Of a stretch of DNA of 37,381 bases, positions 1-9,446 are shown piece after piece. How positions within the stretch are numbered: position 1 is the stretch's first letter; every line of letters starts with the position of its first letter. The notes beneath the pieces were generated by a model, which saw only the letters and a list, made by a program, of their open reading frames with translations, was not told the origin of the DNA and ran no database searches. A program made the translations under genes and the position numbers. The stretch is taken from positions 1-37,381 of the forward strand of contig CAJQQO010000215.1 of NCBI GenBank assembly GCA_905480475.1. The letters run 5' to 3'. This DNA is from an uncultured Pseudomonadales bacterium. GTDB taxonomy: Bacteria > Pseudomonadota > Gammaproteobacteria > Pseudomonadales > UBA7434.

Positions 1-477
1 CCTTTTAAATCCGGACTGATTAAAAATACCTTAAGCTCTGATGGATTGACATCAATTTTGATGAAAACCGTACCGAAGCTGGATAGAAGCTTGATGAAAA
101 TCAGCAAGGGCTGGCTAAACTGCGGCTTTCAAGCGGTTGCCTTGGTTGAAACAACGGGGGCTAAAACCGGCCTAAAGCGCGAGTTTGTCACGCTGTGTAT
201 GCCAGACGATGAGCAGTTATATTTAGTCGGCTCTAACTGGGGCCGCAACACACCACCGGGCTGGTATTTTAATCTAACCGCCAAGCCACAAGCGATCGTA
301 ACCTTTAGGGGCTTTAAAGGCCTAATGAGTGTGACAGAAGTAACGGGCGAGCAGCGCCAACAACTTTGGCCACGACTAGTGGAGTACAATCCGCAGTACC
401 AGAATTATCAGCAAAACTGCAAAAGAGTGTTTCCGGTATTACAGCTTACCCGAACCGCAACTGACACATCCGTTTAG
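1..477 (+). CDS. Nitroreductase-family deazaflavin-dependent (DDN/DUF385-like) oxidoreductase, 5' truncated by the window edge
   Basis: The ORF listed at 46 begins with TTG, and its frame stays open back to base 1 (PFKSGLIKNTLSSDGLTSILMKTV...). The TTGAKTGLKREFVTL segment resembles DDN-family proteins. Confidence 0.7.
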   Translation, partial: PFKSGLIKNTLSSDGLTSILMKTVPKLDRSLMKISKGWLNCGFQAVALVETTGAKTGLKREFVTLCMPDDEQLYLVGSNWGRNTPPGWYFNLTAKPQAIVTFRGFKGLMSVTEVTGEQRQQLWPRLVEYNPQYQNYQQNCKRVFPVLQLTRTATDTSV

Positions 478-489
478 GCCATTTGGTTT

Positions 490-1974
490 ATGTCTGAAAA
501 ATCCTCTACAGGCGCAGCGTCGAATTCGGCCTCAGGCAAAACGACACGCAAGAAACCACGCGCATCAACTCAGGCATGGTCACGCAGTCTGTCTGCCACC
601 ATGGCCGGCGCTCGCGCTGGTAGCGCGCTAGCGTTGGATTCAGCCGTGCAGCAGCTATTTAAAAAAAGTCCTCGTACAGAAAATCAAACCGACTCAACAT
701 TTGCAGATAAGGAAGCCCAGCGCTTTGTTAGCAAGCTAGGTAAGCTCAAAGGCTCCTATATCAAGATCGGCCAGATGCTGGCGCTATTTGGCGAACATTT
801 TTTACCACCCGCCTTAACCCGAGCCCTGCATAAACTCGACAGCAGCACCCAAGCATTAGATTGGCAAGAAATCGAACCGCTAATCAAAGCTAATCTTGAC
901 GAGCGTTTTGATCAACTCGATATTGAACAACAAGCAATTGCTGCCGCATCGTTGTCACAAGTTCATCGCGCCAGCATCAAAGCTAGCGGCCAAACACTTT
1001 GTCTTAAAGTGCAATACCCCAATCTAGCTGAGGTAATTGACGCCGATTTTGATGCTGTAGTAAAAATGCTGGTGTTGGCTCGCTGGCTTAAAAAAGGCCA
1101 AGAACTAGATGACTGGCTTTCCACCATGCGTGAGCAGTTACACAATGAAATTAATTACCTCAGGGAAGCCGAGTTAACACAGCAAGCGGCATTACTGGCA
1201 CAATCGACAAATGCCGACAATAGCAAACAATCCAAGCAATACTGTCAGCTTTATGTACCGCAGCTTTTCAGCGACTATTGCGGCGGACAATTATTAGCGC
1301 TGGAATATATTGATGCCTACTCGGTCACGGCAGAGCAAGTCAAACAACTTTCGCTGCAACGTCGCAATGTTATCGCCAAAACTATGCTCGATTTGTTTTT
1401 TCGCGAAGTATTCGAATGGGGCTTATTGCAAACCGATCCAAACTTCGGCAACTACTTAATAGAACTTGATGATCGACGCAAACGTGTTACTAACGACAAG
1501 TTGGTGTTATTGGATTTTGGTGCGGCAATGATCTTGCCGGCAACAACGCTTCACTATTTACAACAAGTGATCGTTGCAGGACAAGAACAGAATATTAAAT
1601 CGTTGATCTCCGGCTTGCTAGGTTTGGGCTGGCTAAAAGCTAACGCCTCCGAAGAAGCCTGCCAAACCTTTGCAATGTTTTGTGTCGAGTTACTTGAACC
1701 ACTGCGCAAGCCTGCACAGTTACCCGCTGAGTATCTCAATAAACGCGGCGAATACTGTTGGGCCAAATCCAATCTGATGCAACGCGCGGGCAAGCAAGGC
1801 GCCGCAAATGCCAGCAGTCGGCACTTTACGCCACCGGCGCGCGATTTTGTTTTGATCGCCAGAAAGCTTACCGGCGTATTTACTTTTATCTCGGTACTTA
1901 ACGCCGAGTTTAACGCCTACCCCATTGCCCAAAAAACCATTGAGCAATGGCATAAAAATAATTCGCATCGATAA
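490..1974 (+). CDS. ABC1/UbiB (AarF)-family atypical kinase, copy 1
   Basis: KIGQ motif, alanine-rich loop AAASLSQVHRA, LLQTDPNFGNY catalytic segment, LLDFGAA metal-binding segment. Confidence 0.88.
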   Translation: MSEKSSTGAASNSASGKTTRKKPRASTQAWSRSLSATMAGARAGSALALDSAVQQLFKKSPRTENQTDSTFADKEAQRFVSKLGKLKGSYIKIGQMLALFGEHFLPPALTRALHKLDSSTQALDWQEIEPLIKANLDERFDQLDIEQQAIAAASLSQVHRASIKASGQTLCLKVQYPNLAEVIDADFDAVVKMLVLARWLKKGQELDDWLSTMREQLHNEINYLREAELTQQAALLAQSTNADNSKQSKQYCQLYVPQLFSDYCGGQLLALEYIDAYSVTAEQVKQLSLQRRNVIAKTMLDLFFREVFEWGLLQTDPNFGNYLIELDDRRKRVTNDKLVLLDFGAAMILPATTLHYLQQVIVAGQEQNIKSLISGLLGLGWLKANASEEACQTFAMFCVELLEPLRKPAQLPAEYLNKRGEYCWAKSNLMQRAGKQGAANASSRHFTPPARDFVLIARKLTGVFTFISVLNAEFNAYPIAQKTIEQWHKNNSHR

Positions 1975-1978
1975 TATT

Positions 1979-3307
1979 ATGGCTAATAAAATTTCTGACA
2001 AAGACCAAAAGCAAATGGCAGTGCCTGCAACAAGAGCGGGACGCTTTATGCGGATGGCAAAAATGGCCGGTGGCGTGACTGGAGGTATGTTAGCTGAAGG
2101 GACGCGTCAGCTTGCTGCCGGTAAGCGCCCTAAGGTGCGCGATATGCTGCTCACACCCGGCAATGCAAAGCGGGTTGCAGACCAATTATCCGCGATGCGC
2201 GGTGCCGCTATGAAAGTCGGGCAAATTCTTTCGATGGAATCCGATCAGTTTTTACCAAAAGAACTGGCGGATATTCTAGCGCAACTCCGATCTAACGCTC
2301 ACTCTATGCCGGCCAAACAACTGGAGCAGGCCTTGGTTGAAGCTTATGGCGAAGATTGGCAATACGAGTTTTATCACTTTAATGGCGTGCCGATCGCCGC
2401 CGCTTCGATTGGCCAGGTGCATCGTGTCACCACGGTCGACGGCGCAGACATCGTGCTTAAGATTCAGTTTCCCGGTATCGACAAAAGTATTGATAGCGAT
2501 GTGGATAACATCGCCGCATTATTGGGTGCTACCGGCCTACTTCCTGAAAGTATTGACCTGCAACCATTGCTTGAAGATGCCAAACAACAACTACATGACG
2601 AAGCGGACTATCTAAAAGAAGCCAAATACTTGCAAAGCTTTGCTAAAGCTTTGGCCGATGATCAACGCTTTACCGTTCCCCAATATCATAAGCAATTTAG
2701 CACGCGAAAAATCTTGGCGATGGATTATGTGGAAGGTGAAGCGATTGAAGAAGTCGCCAAGCTTGATCAGCAGGAACGCAACCGCGTGATGACTTGCTTA
2801 ATTGAATTAGCCTTGCGTGAATTATTTGAGTTGCGTTTAATTCAATCGGATCCTAATTTTGCCAACTACCTATATAACAGCAGTAACAAAAAAATAGTCT
2901 TACTCGACTTTGGTGCCAGCCGAAAACTCAAAGCCAACTTTGTTAATCACTATCGACAATTAGCAGCGGCCGCTATTGAAGGAGATGGTGAAAAAATTCT
3001 TAGCGCAGCAGAAAAGCTGGGCTATCAACTCAATGAAGCGAGTGATGATTATCAACAATTAGTGCTCAAACTATTTTTAATCGCACTGGAACCGCTGCGA
3101 GAAGATATTGAGTACGACTTTAGCAATACCGATTTAGCCAATCGCCTTGCGGAGTTAAGCAATGACGTGGGCGATTTTAAAGAGTTTTGGCAAGCACCAC
3201 CGACTGATATTTTATACCTACATAGAAAAATCGGCGGTATGTTTCTTATGGCCAGCAAGCTAAATGCGCAGGTAAATGTTTACCGCTTAATTAAACCTTG
3301 GCTTTAA
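1979..3307 (+). CDS. ABC1/UbiB (AarF)-family atypical kinase, copy 2
   Basis: KVGQ, AAASIGQVHRV, LIQSDPNFANY, VLLDFGAS. The ORF track start (1925) lies inside copy 1; the ATG at 1979, 5 nt after the copy 1 stop codon, is more plausible. Confidence 0.88.
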   Translation: MANKISDKDQKQMAVPATRAGRFMRMAKMAGGVTGGMLAEGTRQLAAGKRPKVRDMLLTPGNAKRVADQLSAMRGAAMKVGQILSMESDQFLPKELADILAQLRSNAHSMPAKQLEQALVEAYGEDWQYEFYHFNGVPIAAASIGQVHRVTTVDGADIVLKIQFPGIDKSIDSDVDNIAALLGATGLLPESIDLQPLLEDAKQQLHDEADYLKEAKYLQSFAKALADDQRFTVPQYHKQFSTRKILAMDYVEGEAIEEVAKLDQQERNRVMTCLIELALRELFELRLIQSDPNFANYLYNSSNKKIVLLDFGASRKLKANFVNHYRQLAAAAIEGDGEKILSAAEKLGYQLNEASDDYQQLVLKLFLIALEPLREDIEYDFSNTDLANRLAELSNDVGDFKEFWQAPPTDILYLHRKIGGMFLMASKLNAQVNVYRLIKPWL

Positions 3308-3363
3308 AATAGTTTTTCTCAAAACGGTCTCTCTTACTAAAGGTTTTGTTACGCTAGTCAATA

Positions 3364-4725
3364 TCAGTACTGCCTAAAACGACGCTGGGTATGCTCTTGC
3401 CTAATCCGTATTTCATTTAGGCGCTGCTCGGCACTAACGCTAACTGTATCGGTAGGAAGATGCTGCAACACTTGATCAAACGGTACTTTAGTCACCACTA
3501 ATGTTGGCAACTGTTCGGGCAAATCAGTATAAGCCCAACGTTGACTTAACATACCGGTGTTGTGACCCGTAGTATCAAGCCAGTTGTTTACGCCCGGATC
3601 TTTGTGGGCAATAACATAACGCACTTTGCCATCACTGTCGGCTTGCGCCTGCAAATTATTTAAACTCGACTGGTAATTAGTATAATCAAAGGATTCCCCC
3701 CAAATATTATTTAAATTAAAACCGGTATAGTCAGGTTTAACAGGAATCGTTTGCTCAATAATTAAAGCTTCGTCTTCCTCTAGCAAATACATTCCGCCGG
3801 AATAAACATTGGTTGCTTGGGCAGCTCCCACTTGCGCAGTAGGCGGCGCAGGATTATTGAGCTTATTAGGGCCGGGGAAAGCCACCGGTGTTTTTAACGG
3901 GCTATCACCATAACCATCAAGAATAGTGGCAAAAAAATCATTCCAAAAACGCATTTGCGCATTAACGACTTTACCCAAAGAATCAAAATTGGCGATGACT
4001 TTTTCTGGCGTAATAGCTGGCTGCGGTTGTCCAATTTTATCTAGCCGAACAATATTCATATCGATTGCTTGTTCATTTTCCCAGTCAGCAAATAACTCAC
4101 GACAAATAATATAATTACATTGTTGCTCAACGCCCTCATGCTCGGTTCGTGTGCAAATAAAATTCCCGTTAAAACCGGCTGGCTTTTCTGGCGCTAAAAT
4201 AATTTCAAAACTACCGTCGGCTTCTAACTGCAATTGCGAGCTATCAATCGAGCCGCCATTATTAGTCGTCGCTGGCGTTAGTTCTGCAAGGCTACCAGTA
4301 TCACCGGTATAGTGAGTAATAGCAGTAAAAATAAGATACCACGGAGCACTGGGTTTACTTTGTGTGCCGCCGCGCCAATGTGCTGTGTCTTGCGCCTTAC
4401 AACGAATGCGATAGCTGGCACTGCCATCGATAGGCGCGCTTAAATAGAGATTGTCGGCGTTATCCCAAGTGGATTTATTAATCGTTTGAATCGCACGGCG
4501 AAAATACGGAAAGTCGACGTCCTCGGCAAAAGCACGCTCACTAGCGGCAAATAGATAACCCGACAAATAACGATAACCCTCAGCCAGATTACGCGCCGTT
4601 GCTGGCGGTGGCTTTAATGCCGGATCATCAATCGCTTCACGAGCTTTTTCCAGCTCAGCTAACATACCGGCAAACGCCGTTTGTAAATCACTCTTGGCTT
4701 GATTGTCTATTTCGGTAGAATCCAT
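3364..4725 (-). CDS. DUF1214-like protein
   Basis: Long ORF; the internal ATG (MDSTEID...) has GAAAGGGG upstream. Sequence style (DNLYLSAPIDGSASYRIRCKAQD) resembles DUF1214 proteins. Confidence 0.6.
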   Translation of the reverse strand: MDSTEIDNQAKSDLQTAFAGMLAELEKAREAIDDPALKPPPATARNLAEGYRYLSGYLFAASERAFAEDVDFPYFRRAIQTINKSTWDNADNLYLSAPIDGSASYRIRCKAQDTAHWRGGTQSKPSAPWYLIFTAITHYTGDTGSLAELTPATTNNGGSIDSSQLQLEADGSFEIILAPEKPAGFNGNFICTRTEHEGVEQQCNYIICRELFADWENEQAIDMNIVRLDKIGQPQPAITPEKVIANFDSLGKVVNAQMRFWNDFFATILDGYGDSPLKTPVAFPGPNKLNNPAPPTAQVGAAQATNVYSGGMYLLEEDEALIIEQTIPVKPDYTGFNLNNIWGESFDYTNYQSSLNNLQAQADSDGKVRYVIAHKDPGVNNWLDTTGHNTGMLSQRWAYTDLPEQLPTLVVTKVPFDQVLQHLPTDTVSVSAEQRLNEIRIRQEHTQRRFRQY

Positions 4726-4919
4726 TGAGCAGCAACCCCTTTCTATCTGATTATGATTTTTTGCTAGCCTCACGCACATGCAAAGCAGAAACAATTATAC
4801 CTATGTACCCGCTACTGTATTCTCTATAGCGTGTAGATTTGTTAAGGTGCGAGATCTTCTGGTGATATCAATCACGTACTTTCTCTAGGCTCAAAAACAA
4901 CTTAGTATCGGTGGCAATA

Positions 4920-5714
4920 ATGAATCTTTGTTTAGCAATGTTTTATAGCCATGGGCAAGCGCGTAATACTCGCGGTCTAGCGCCATTAATGTTACTTGCG
5001 GTTTTGCTGCTATTATCGCTAGCTATTCGCAATGCAACTGCAGCAGAGCCCAGCTTGGACTCTACACCCATCAACACCGCGCAATATACAATCGACTCTG
5101 CCACATCCTATATTCATGTCTATACCGGCACCACTGGATTATTAAAATCAGTTTCACACCGTCACTTGATTGCAATTAACAATATTCAAGGCGATGTAAG
5201 CTGGAATAAAAACGACGGGCTAAACAGCGCCAACGCGCAAGCTAACTTATTAATAAGACCGGAACAGTTTATTGTCGATGGTAATGCAGAGCGAAGAACC
5301 GCAGTGGACAAACGCTATCGCAAAGCGGCGGCAAATTGGGTTAAGTCTGGCACTCGAAAAAACATGCTAGGCAAACGTTTTTTCAATATCGAGTTCTATC
5401 CGACCATTACAGCCGATATAAAACTTATATCGCTCAATGGCGAACAAGGTTTATTTGAAGTGACGCTTAATATTATTGGCCATACCAAGCAATTAAGCAT
5501 TCCTGCAACGTTAGTTGTAAGCGATAATACAATCAATGTCAGCGGCGACTTTAAAATTAGCCATACCGACTTAGGCCTTAAACGCTATAAAGCCGCTGGC
5601 GGCGCTGCAAGTGTTGCCGAGTCGCTGCGGTTTATTATCAATATCAGCGCAAGCGCTATAGAGCCAAGCGACATTACCGAAAGCAGCGAAAAGAATCGCA
5701 CAAACGAGCATTAG
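4920..5714 (+). CDS. YceI-family periplasmic protein
   Basis: N-terminal hydrophobic signal; YTIDSATSYIHVYTG, SHRHLIAI, MLGKRFFNIEFYPTI and ISHTDLGLKRYKAAGG resemble YceI-like proteins. The track start at 4911 is GTG; an ATG lies at 4920. Confidence 0.75.
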   Translation: MNLCLAMFYSHGQARNTRGLAPLMLLAVLLLLSLAIRNATAAEPSLDSTPINTAQYTIDSATSYIHVYTGTTGLLKSVSHRHLIAINNIQGDVSWNKNDGLNSANAQANLLIRPEQFIVDGNAERRTAVDKRYRKAAANWVKSGTRKNMLGKRFFNIEFYPTITADIKLISLNGEQGLFEVTLNIIGHTKQLSIPATLVVSDNTINVSGDFKISHTDLGLKRYKAAGGAASVAESLRFIINISASAIEPSDITESSEKNRTNEH

Positions 5715-5753
5715 AAAAATTCGTTCAAGATCTAAACCTACTGAGTTTAAACC

Positions 5754-6098
5754 ATGACTATTAACGATTTATTAGCGCAATTGAAAACCGCACCTGAAAC
5801 CATTGAGTTTAATGAGGTGATGGCCGTAATCGATGAAAACTACCACTACACTAAAACCCGTTTTTATAATGGTGAGGTCATTAACGAAGCAGGCAGCAAC
5901 GAAGGCTCATGCAAATTATTCGCCTTTGCGCAAATCAATGCCTTAAGTGAAATGGATACGCTGCAGTTATTTGGCCAATACTATCGTGATGATGTTATGG
6001 GGAATCCGGCAGGAGATGATCACGCCAATATTCGCAATTTTATTTTGGATGGCTGGTTAGGCATTCGATTTGATCAAGAGCCGTTAAGCCCGAAGTAG
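5754..6098 (+). CDS. HopJ-family protein (family name only; no secretion system seen)
   Basis: Small ORF with FYNGEVINEAGSNEGSCKLFAFAQ and GNPAGDDHANIRNF motifs typical of the HopJ family. Confidence 0.8.
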   Translation: MTINDLLAQLKTAPETIEFNEVMAVIDENYHYTKTRFYNGEVINEAGSNEGSCKLFAFAQINALSEMDTLQLFGQYYRDDVMGNPAGDDHANIRNFILDGWLGIRFDQEPLSPK

Positions 6099-6122
6099 TT
6101 ATGATTTCAGAGTAGCTTAACT

Positions 6123-6150
6123 TGTTATCCCCGCTAATGCGGGGATAACA
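6123..6150. other. Perfect 12-bp inverted repeat with 4-nt loop between convergent genes
   Basis: TGTTATCCCCGC-TAAT-GCGGGGATAACA; no U-tract on either strand. Confidence 0.85.
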
Positions 6151-6165
6151 GTAAAGTAAAATATA

Positions 6166-7389
6166 TTATTCAACAATATCAAACTTTAAACCTGCATGAC
6201 TTATTAAGCGCTCGATTAATGGCTCACCCAATAAGGTGGCGGGCGTCCAAAAACCACCCGGACGACTATCATCAATATCAAAAGCCAAACAAGCGGCAGA
6301 CTGGCCCAACATTTTTGCCGTAGAACCGTAACCCGGATCGCGATCACCGGTCACTTTAACCTTGATGCTTTTACCATCGCTGGTGGTACCGGCAAAACGC
6401 AAATCAAAACCGCCTTTTAATTGCTGCTCTGGCGTTGGACCTTCACCCGGTTTTGGTAGAATAAATTTCTCCAATACCCAACGCGTAGGTGCCAATGCAG
6501 CGCCGATGGTAAATGCCTTCATTCCAAAAGCCGCTTTTTTAGCGCCACGCTTAGCCTTTTCACCATCCCCTACCAAGGTTGCCTCTTCATACAAAAAATC
6601 TTCACCATAAGCATTGCCACTTAAACCGTTGGAACGATGAACAATACGCGTGTTGATACCGGCCATAATAAACGGCCCTACCCAACTGCTATGCTCTTCA
6701 TCATATTCAACAATAATATTTTTTTGTCTAACCGTAGACTTATGGCCGGGAGGACAAATCGAATAGGGATTCGCTAATTCTTTTCGCAAGGCAGGATCTT
6801 TGGATGCTTCTTTTGTCAGATTAACCACGCTGGCGATCGTACCACCCGATGCGCCACCTTTTAACTTTTTAACCCGCATTTTTATATCGTTACAATGCGT
6901 GCCAAATTGCTGCTGCGCCTGCTGTTGTAAAAAGTAAACACCTAAGTCGGAAGGAATCGAATCAAAACCACAGCTATGCACAATACGCGCACCGCTGGCT
7001 TTGGCTTGATCTTCATAACGATCAACCATACGTTTAATCCAATGCGCCTCACCGGTTAAATCGCAGTAGTCGGTACCGGTATCGCAACAGGCTTTAATCA
7101 TTGGCTCGCCATATAAAGCATAGGGCCCAACGGTTGAAATAATCACCTTGGTTTGTTCGCACAAATTTTTCAGCGCAGCGTGATCAGCAGCATCCGCAAC
7201 AAACACCGGAATATCCTTGGCTTTGTCACCGACCAAAGCTTTAACTTCCTGCAGCTTCGATTCTGAACGACCGGCCATTGCCCAGTTAAGCTCACCCGGC
7301 GCAAACTGATCACAAAGATACTGACTAAGAATTTGGCCAACAAAACTGGTGGCACCAAAAACAATGACATCAAAACTCGACTGTGACAT
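6166..7389 (-). CDS. Saccharopine dehydrogenase NADP-binding / trans-acting enoyl reductase-family protein
   Basis: N-terminal FDVIVFGATSFVGQILSQYL Rossmann motif, AMAGRSESKLQ, STVGPYALYGEPMIKACCDTGTDYCDLTGE. Confidence 0.85.
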   Translation of the reverse strand: MSQSSFDVIVFGATSFVGQILSQYLCDQFAPGELNWAMAGRSESKLQEVKALVGDKAKDIPVFVADAADHAALKNLCEQTKVIISTVGPYALYGEPMIKACCDTGTDYCDLTGEAHWIKRMVDRYEDQAKASGARIVHSCGFDSIPSDLGVYFLQQQAQQQFGTHCNDIKMRVKKLKGGASGGTIASVVNLTKEASKDPALRKELANPYSICPPGHKSTVRQKNIIVEYDEEHSSWVGPFIMAGINTRIVHRSNGLSGNAYGEDFLYEEATLVGDGEKAKRGAKKAAFGMKAFTIGAALAPTRWVLEKFILPKPGEGPTPEQQLKGGFDLRFAGTTSDGKSIKVKVTGDRDPGYGSTAKMLGQSAACLAFDIDDSRPGGFWTPATLLGEPLIERLISHAGLKFDIVE

Positions 7390-7557
7390 TAAACTTACTC
7401 TTTTTTAGGATATTAAATAATTGACGGCTGATAAACTGATGAAAGAGCTTGAGACTCTAACGCTTTATCTATGTGAATACTTAAGACGGATACTCAGTGT
7501 GCACATTGTGCGACTTTTTTGCGGGAGAGGATAGTCACTTTGGACAAATAGAAAGAA

Positions 7558-7594
7558 AAAAACCAAGCATCGTATGCTGCGATGCTTGGTTTTT
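7558..7594 (-). terminator. Intrinsic terminator of the upstream lipoprotein gene (minus strand), potentially bidirectional
   Basis: AAAAACCAAGCATCG-TATGCTG-CGATGCTTGGTTTTT, 15-bp stem; the A-rich arm gives U's in minus-strand RNA. Confidence 0.8.
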
Positions 7595-7741
7595 AACGCT
7601 ATTGATCATGTCAATGGCTGTTATTCATTGAGCTACTATTATCTGCTTTAAACTATACTGTTGTTTTATTATCCTTTTAAATAAATGCGCCAAAGTTTAA
7701 AGACACAAGAAAATCACATTGCTCAATTAAACTGCCGCCTA

Positions 7742-9220
7742 TCAGGGCGCTAATGTAGAAATAACAACCGCACTAGCAGTAATACATCCGCTCTCGCTAT
7801 CTTCAACACCAGTCACTTCAACGTTAGCATCAGCCAAAGTCGACAAGTCAACCGTTGTGACTTCAACCGTATCATCCATTTCAGTCAGCTGAAGTAGCTG
7901 CGTATCATCATTTACTGTGACGCAGTATTCGACGGCTTCCGCATCAACTAGTAATAGAGAGAACGTCGAAAAATCGATACCGCTGATTGCACCGTTAATA
8001 ACAGTTTCGCTCAACGCGGGTTTAACTATTGCGATAAAAGCATCAATATTATTTGGCACATCTAAAATCAATAAACCTTCAAGTTCTACAACAGCACCAT
8101 TACTAATAATATCAATTTCGGCTGGCTCACCGTCTTTAGTAAATAGTTTTGCGCCATCTGCTAATGGTAAATGCGCGGACACGGTCAAATCACCTGCAAC
8201 ACCTTGACCTTCATCCAGCGTGATATCAAAGGTTTCTAACACCGCATCAAATTCCGTTTGTGCTACGCCTTCAAATTGTTGGTAACTACCATTGGCAACT
8301 ACAAAAGCGTCAAATGCTGTACCGTAAACCTCGTCACTTTCATTATCAAGCAGCGACTCACTGGTCATCGGAGAAAAACGGCCGTAAACAACCACAGAAT
8401 CACCATTGTTAAAATCATCGAGTAAAGCAGTTTCAATCTGCGCAACACCTGGCGCAAACACGCCCGTCGCCTCGGCTACCAGTACTAATCGACAACTTGT
8501 CGATTCGGCGACATCATCGTTATCCGACATTAAATCCGCATCACAGATCTTAAAGCGATCATTCCGCCGAACCTCATTTTCTAAAACGCTTTCAAACTCG
8601 CCCGCAATTCGAACCAAGCCACTGGGATTATCAACCGTGATGATGTCGGCAAAAATAACCGGCCTAAATTTGTAACTGCCATTACCGGCTTGAGTCAACT
8701 TGATCGATTTTCCTAAATCGACATCTATTGCCAACACTAAACTTTGATCTGCCTCTACATCAAAGCCATCTTTAATAAGCACATCAACTTTGCCGTTCGC
8801 TAATACACGCACATCAATTTCCTGCGTAATGTCACCTAGCTCATCACGTTGAATTAGCGTGATAGTGTCAACCTGAAAACGCAGCTTGTTATAGCTGCCA
8901 ACTGGCACTTCGGTTTCGGCCAACACTTCGTTGACCGTTTCCAGCGCGAGAAAATCGATCTGCCGCATTTCATCTAACAACACAATGCTGCCTTGGTCGT
9001 CGTCACCTAACAGTCTGATGCTGGAGATATCAAATAAAGCCTCATCAAAATTGCTAATATCATCATCGCCTGCAACTAAGGTAACAAAGCCCGTATCTCC
9101 GGATGTACCGTTACTGGAACCGTTATCACTTGAACCGCCCCCGCCGCCACAGCCAACCAATAACATCGATAAGCCTGTCAAAATAAATACTAAGCTACTG
9201 TTTTTTATTGAAATTCTCAT
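7742..9220 (-). CDS. DUF4382-like lipoprotein with a C-terminal DUF5666-like region
   Basis: Lipobox MLLVGCGGGGGSS; FDISSIRLL and YNKLRFQVDTITL pattern typical of DUF4382; repeated beta-rich C-terminal half. Confidence 0.65.
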   Translation of the reverse strand: MRISIKNSSLVFILTGLSMLLVGCGGGGGSSDNGSSNGTSGDTGFVTLVAGDDDISNFDEALFDISSIRLLGDDDQGSIVLLDEMRQIDFLALETVNEVLAETEVPVGSYNKLRFQVDTITLIQRDELGDITQEIDVRVLANGKVDVLIKDGFDVEADQSLVLAIDVDLGKSIKLTQAGNGSYKFRPVIFADIITVDNPSGLVRIAGEFESVLENEVRRNDRFKICDADLMSDNDDVAESTSCRLVLVAEATGVFAPGVAQIETALLDDFNNGDSVVVYGRFSPMTSESLLDNESDEVYGTAFDAFVVANGSYQQFEGVAQTEFDAVLETFDITLDEGQGVAGDLTVSAHLPLADGAKLFTKDGEPAEIDIISNGAVVELEGLLILDVPNNIDAFIAIVKPALSETVINGAISGIDFSTFSLLLVDAEAVEYCVTVNDDTQLLQLTEMDDTVEVTTVDLSTLADANVEVTGVEDSESGCITASAVVISTLAP

Positions 9221-9446
9221 TTTTGACCTCTTTCACAACTATAGTATGGCGCTAATTTTTAATATTTATAGGATAGATATCAGCGCCGACTGCTCATTAT
9301 TTCGCCAGTATAGGGCCGCAACTGCCTCTATAACAGCTGTTTTTATTGGTCACTAATCTATCATTAAGCGATAAAGCGAAAGGTTATTTGATGTAAAAGC
9401 ATGAACTGCGTCACATATGGAGCTGAGGCAGAACTACAGGTCTGGG

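Noticed and set aside
129-389. Many antisense or alternate-frame ORFs in the track (e.g. 129-389 -, 963-1145 -, 1554-1793 -, 2337-2615 +, 13396-13680 -, 18556-18834 +, 23289-23561 +)
   Set aside because: They lie inside, or antisense to, well-supported genes, have no recognisable motifs, and are expected shadow ORFs.
5754-6098. HopJ name suggesting a type III secretion effector
   Set aside because: The family is widespread in bacteria without type III secretion, and no secretion genes are visible in the window.
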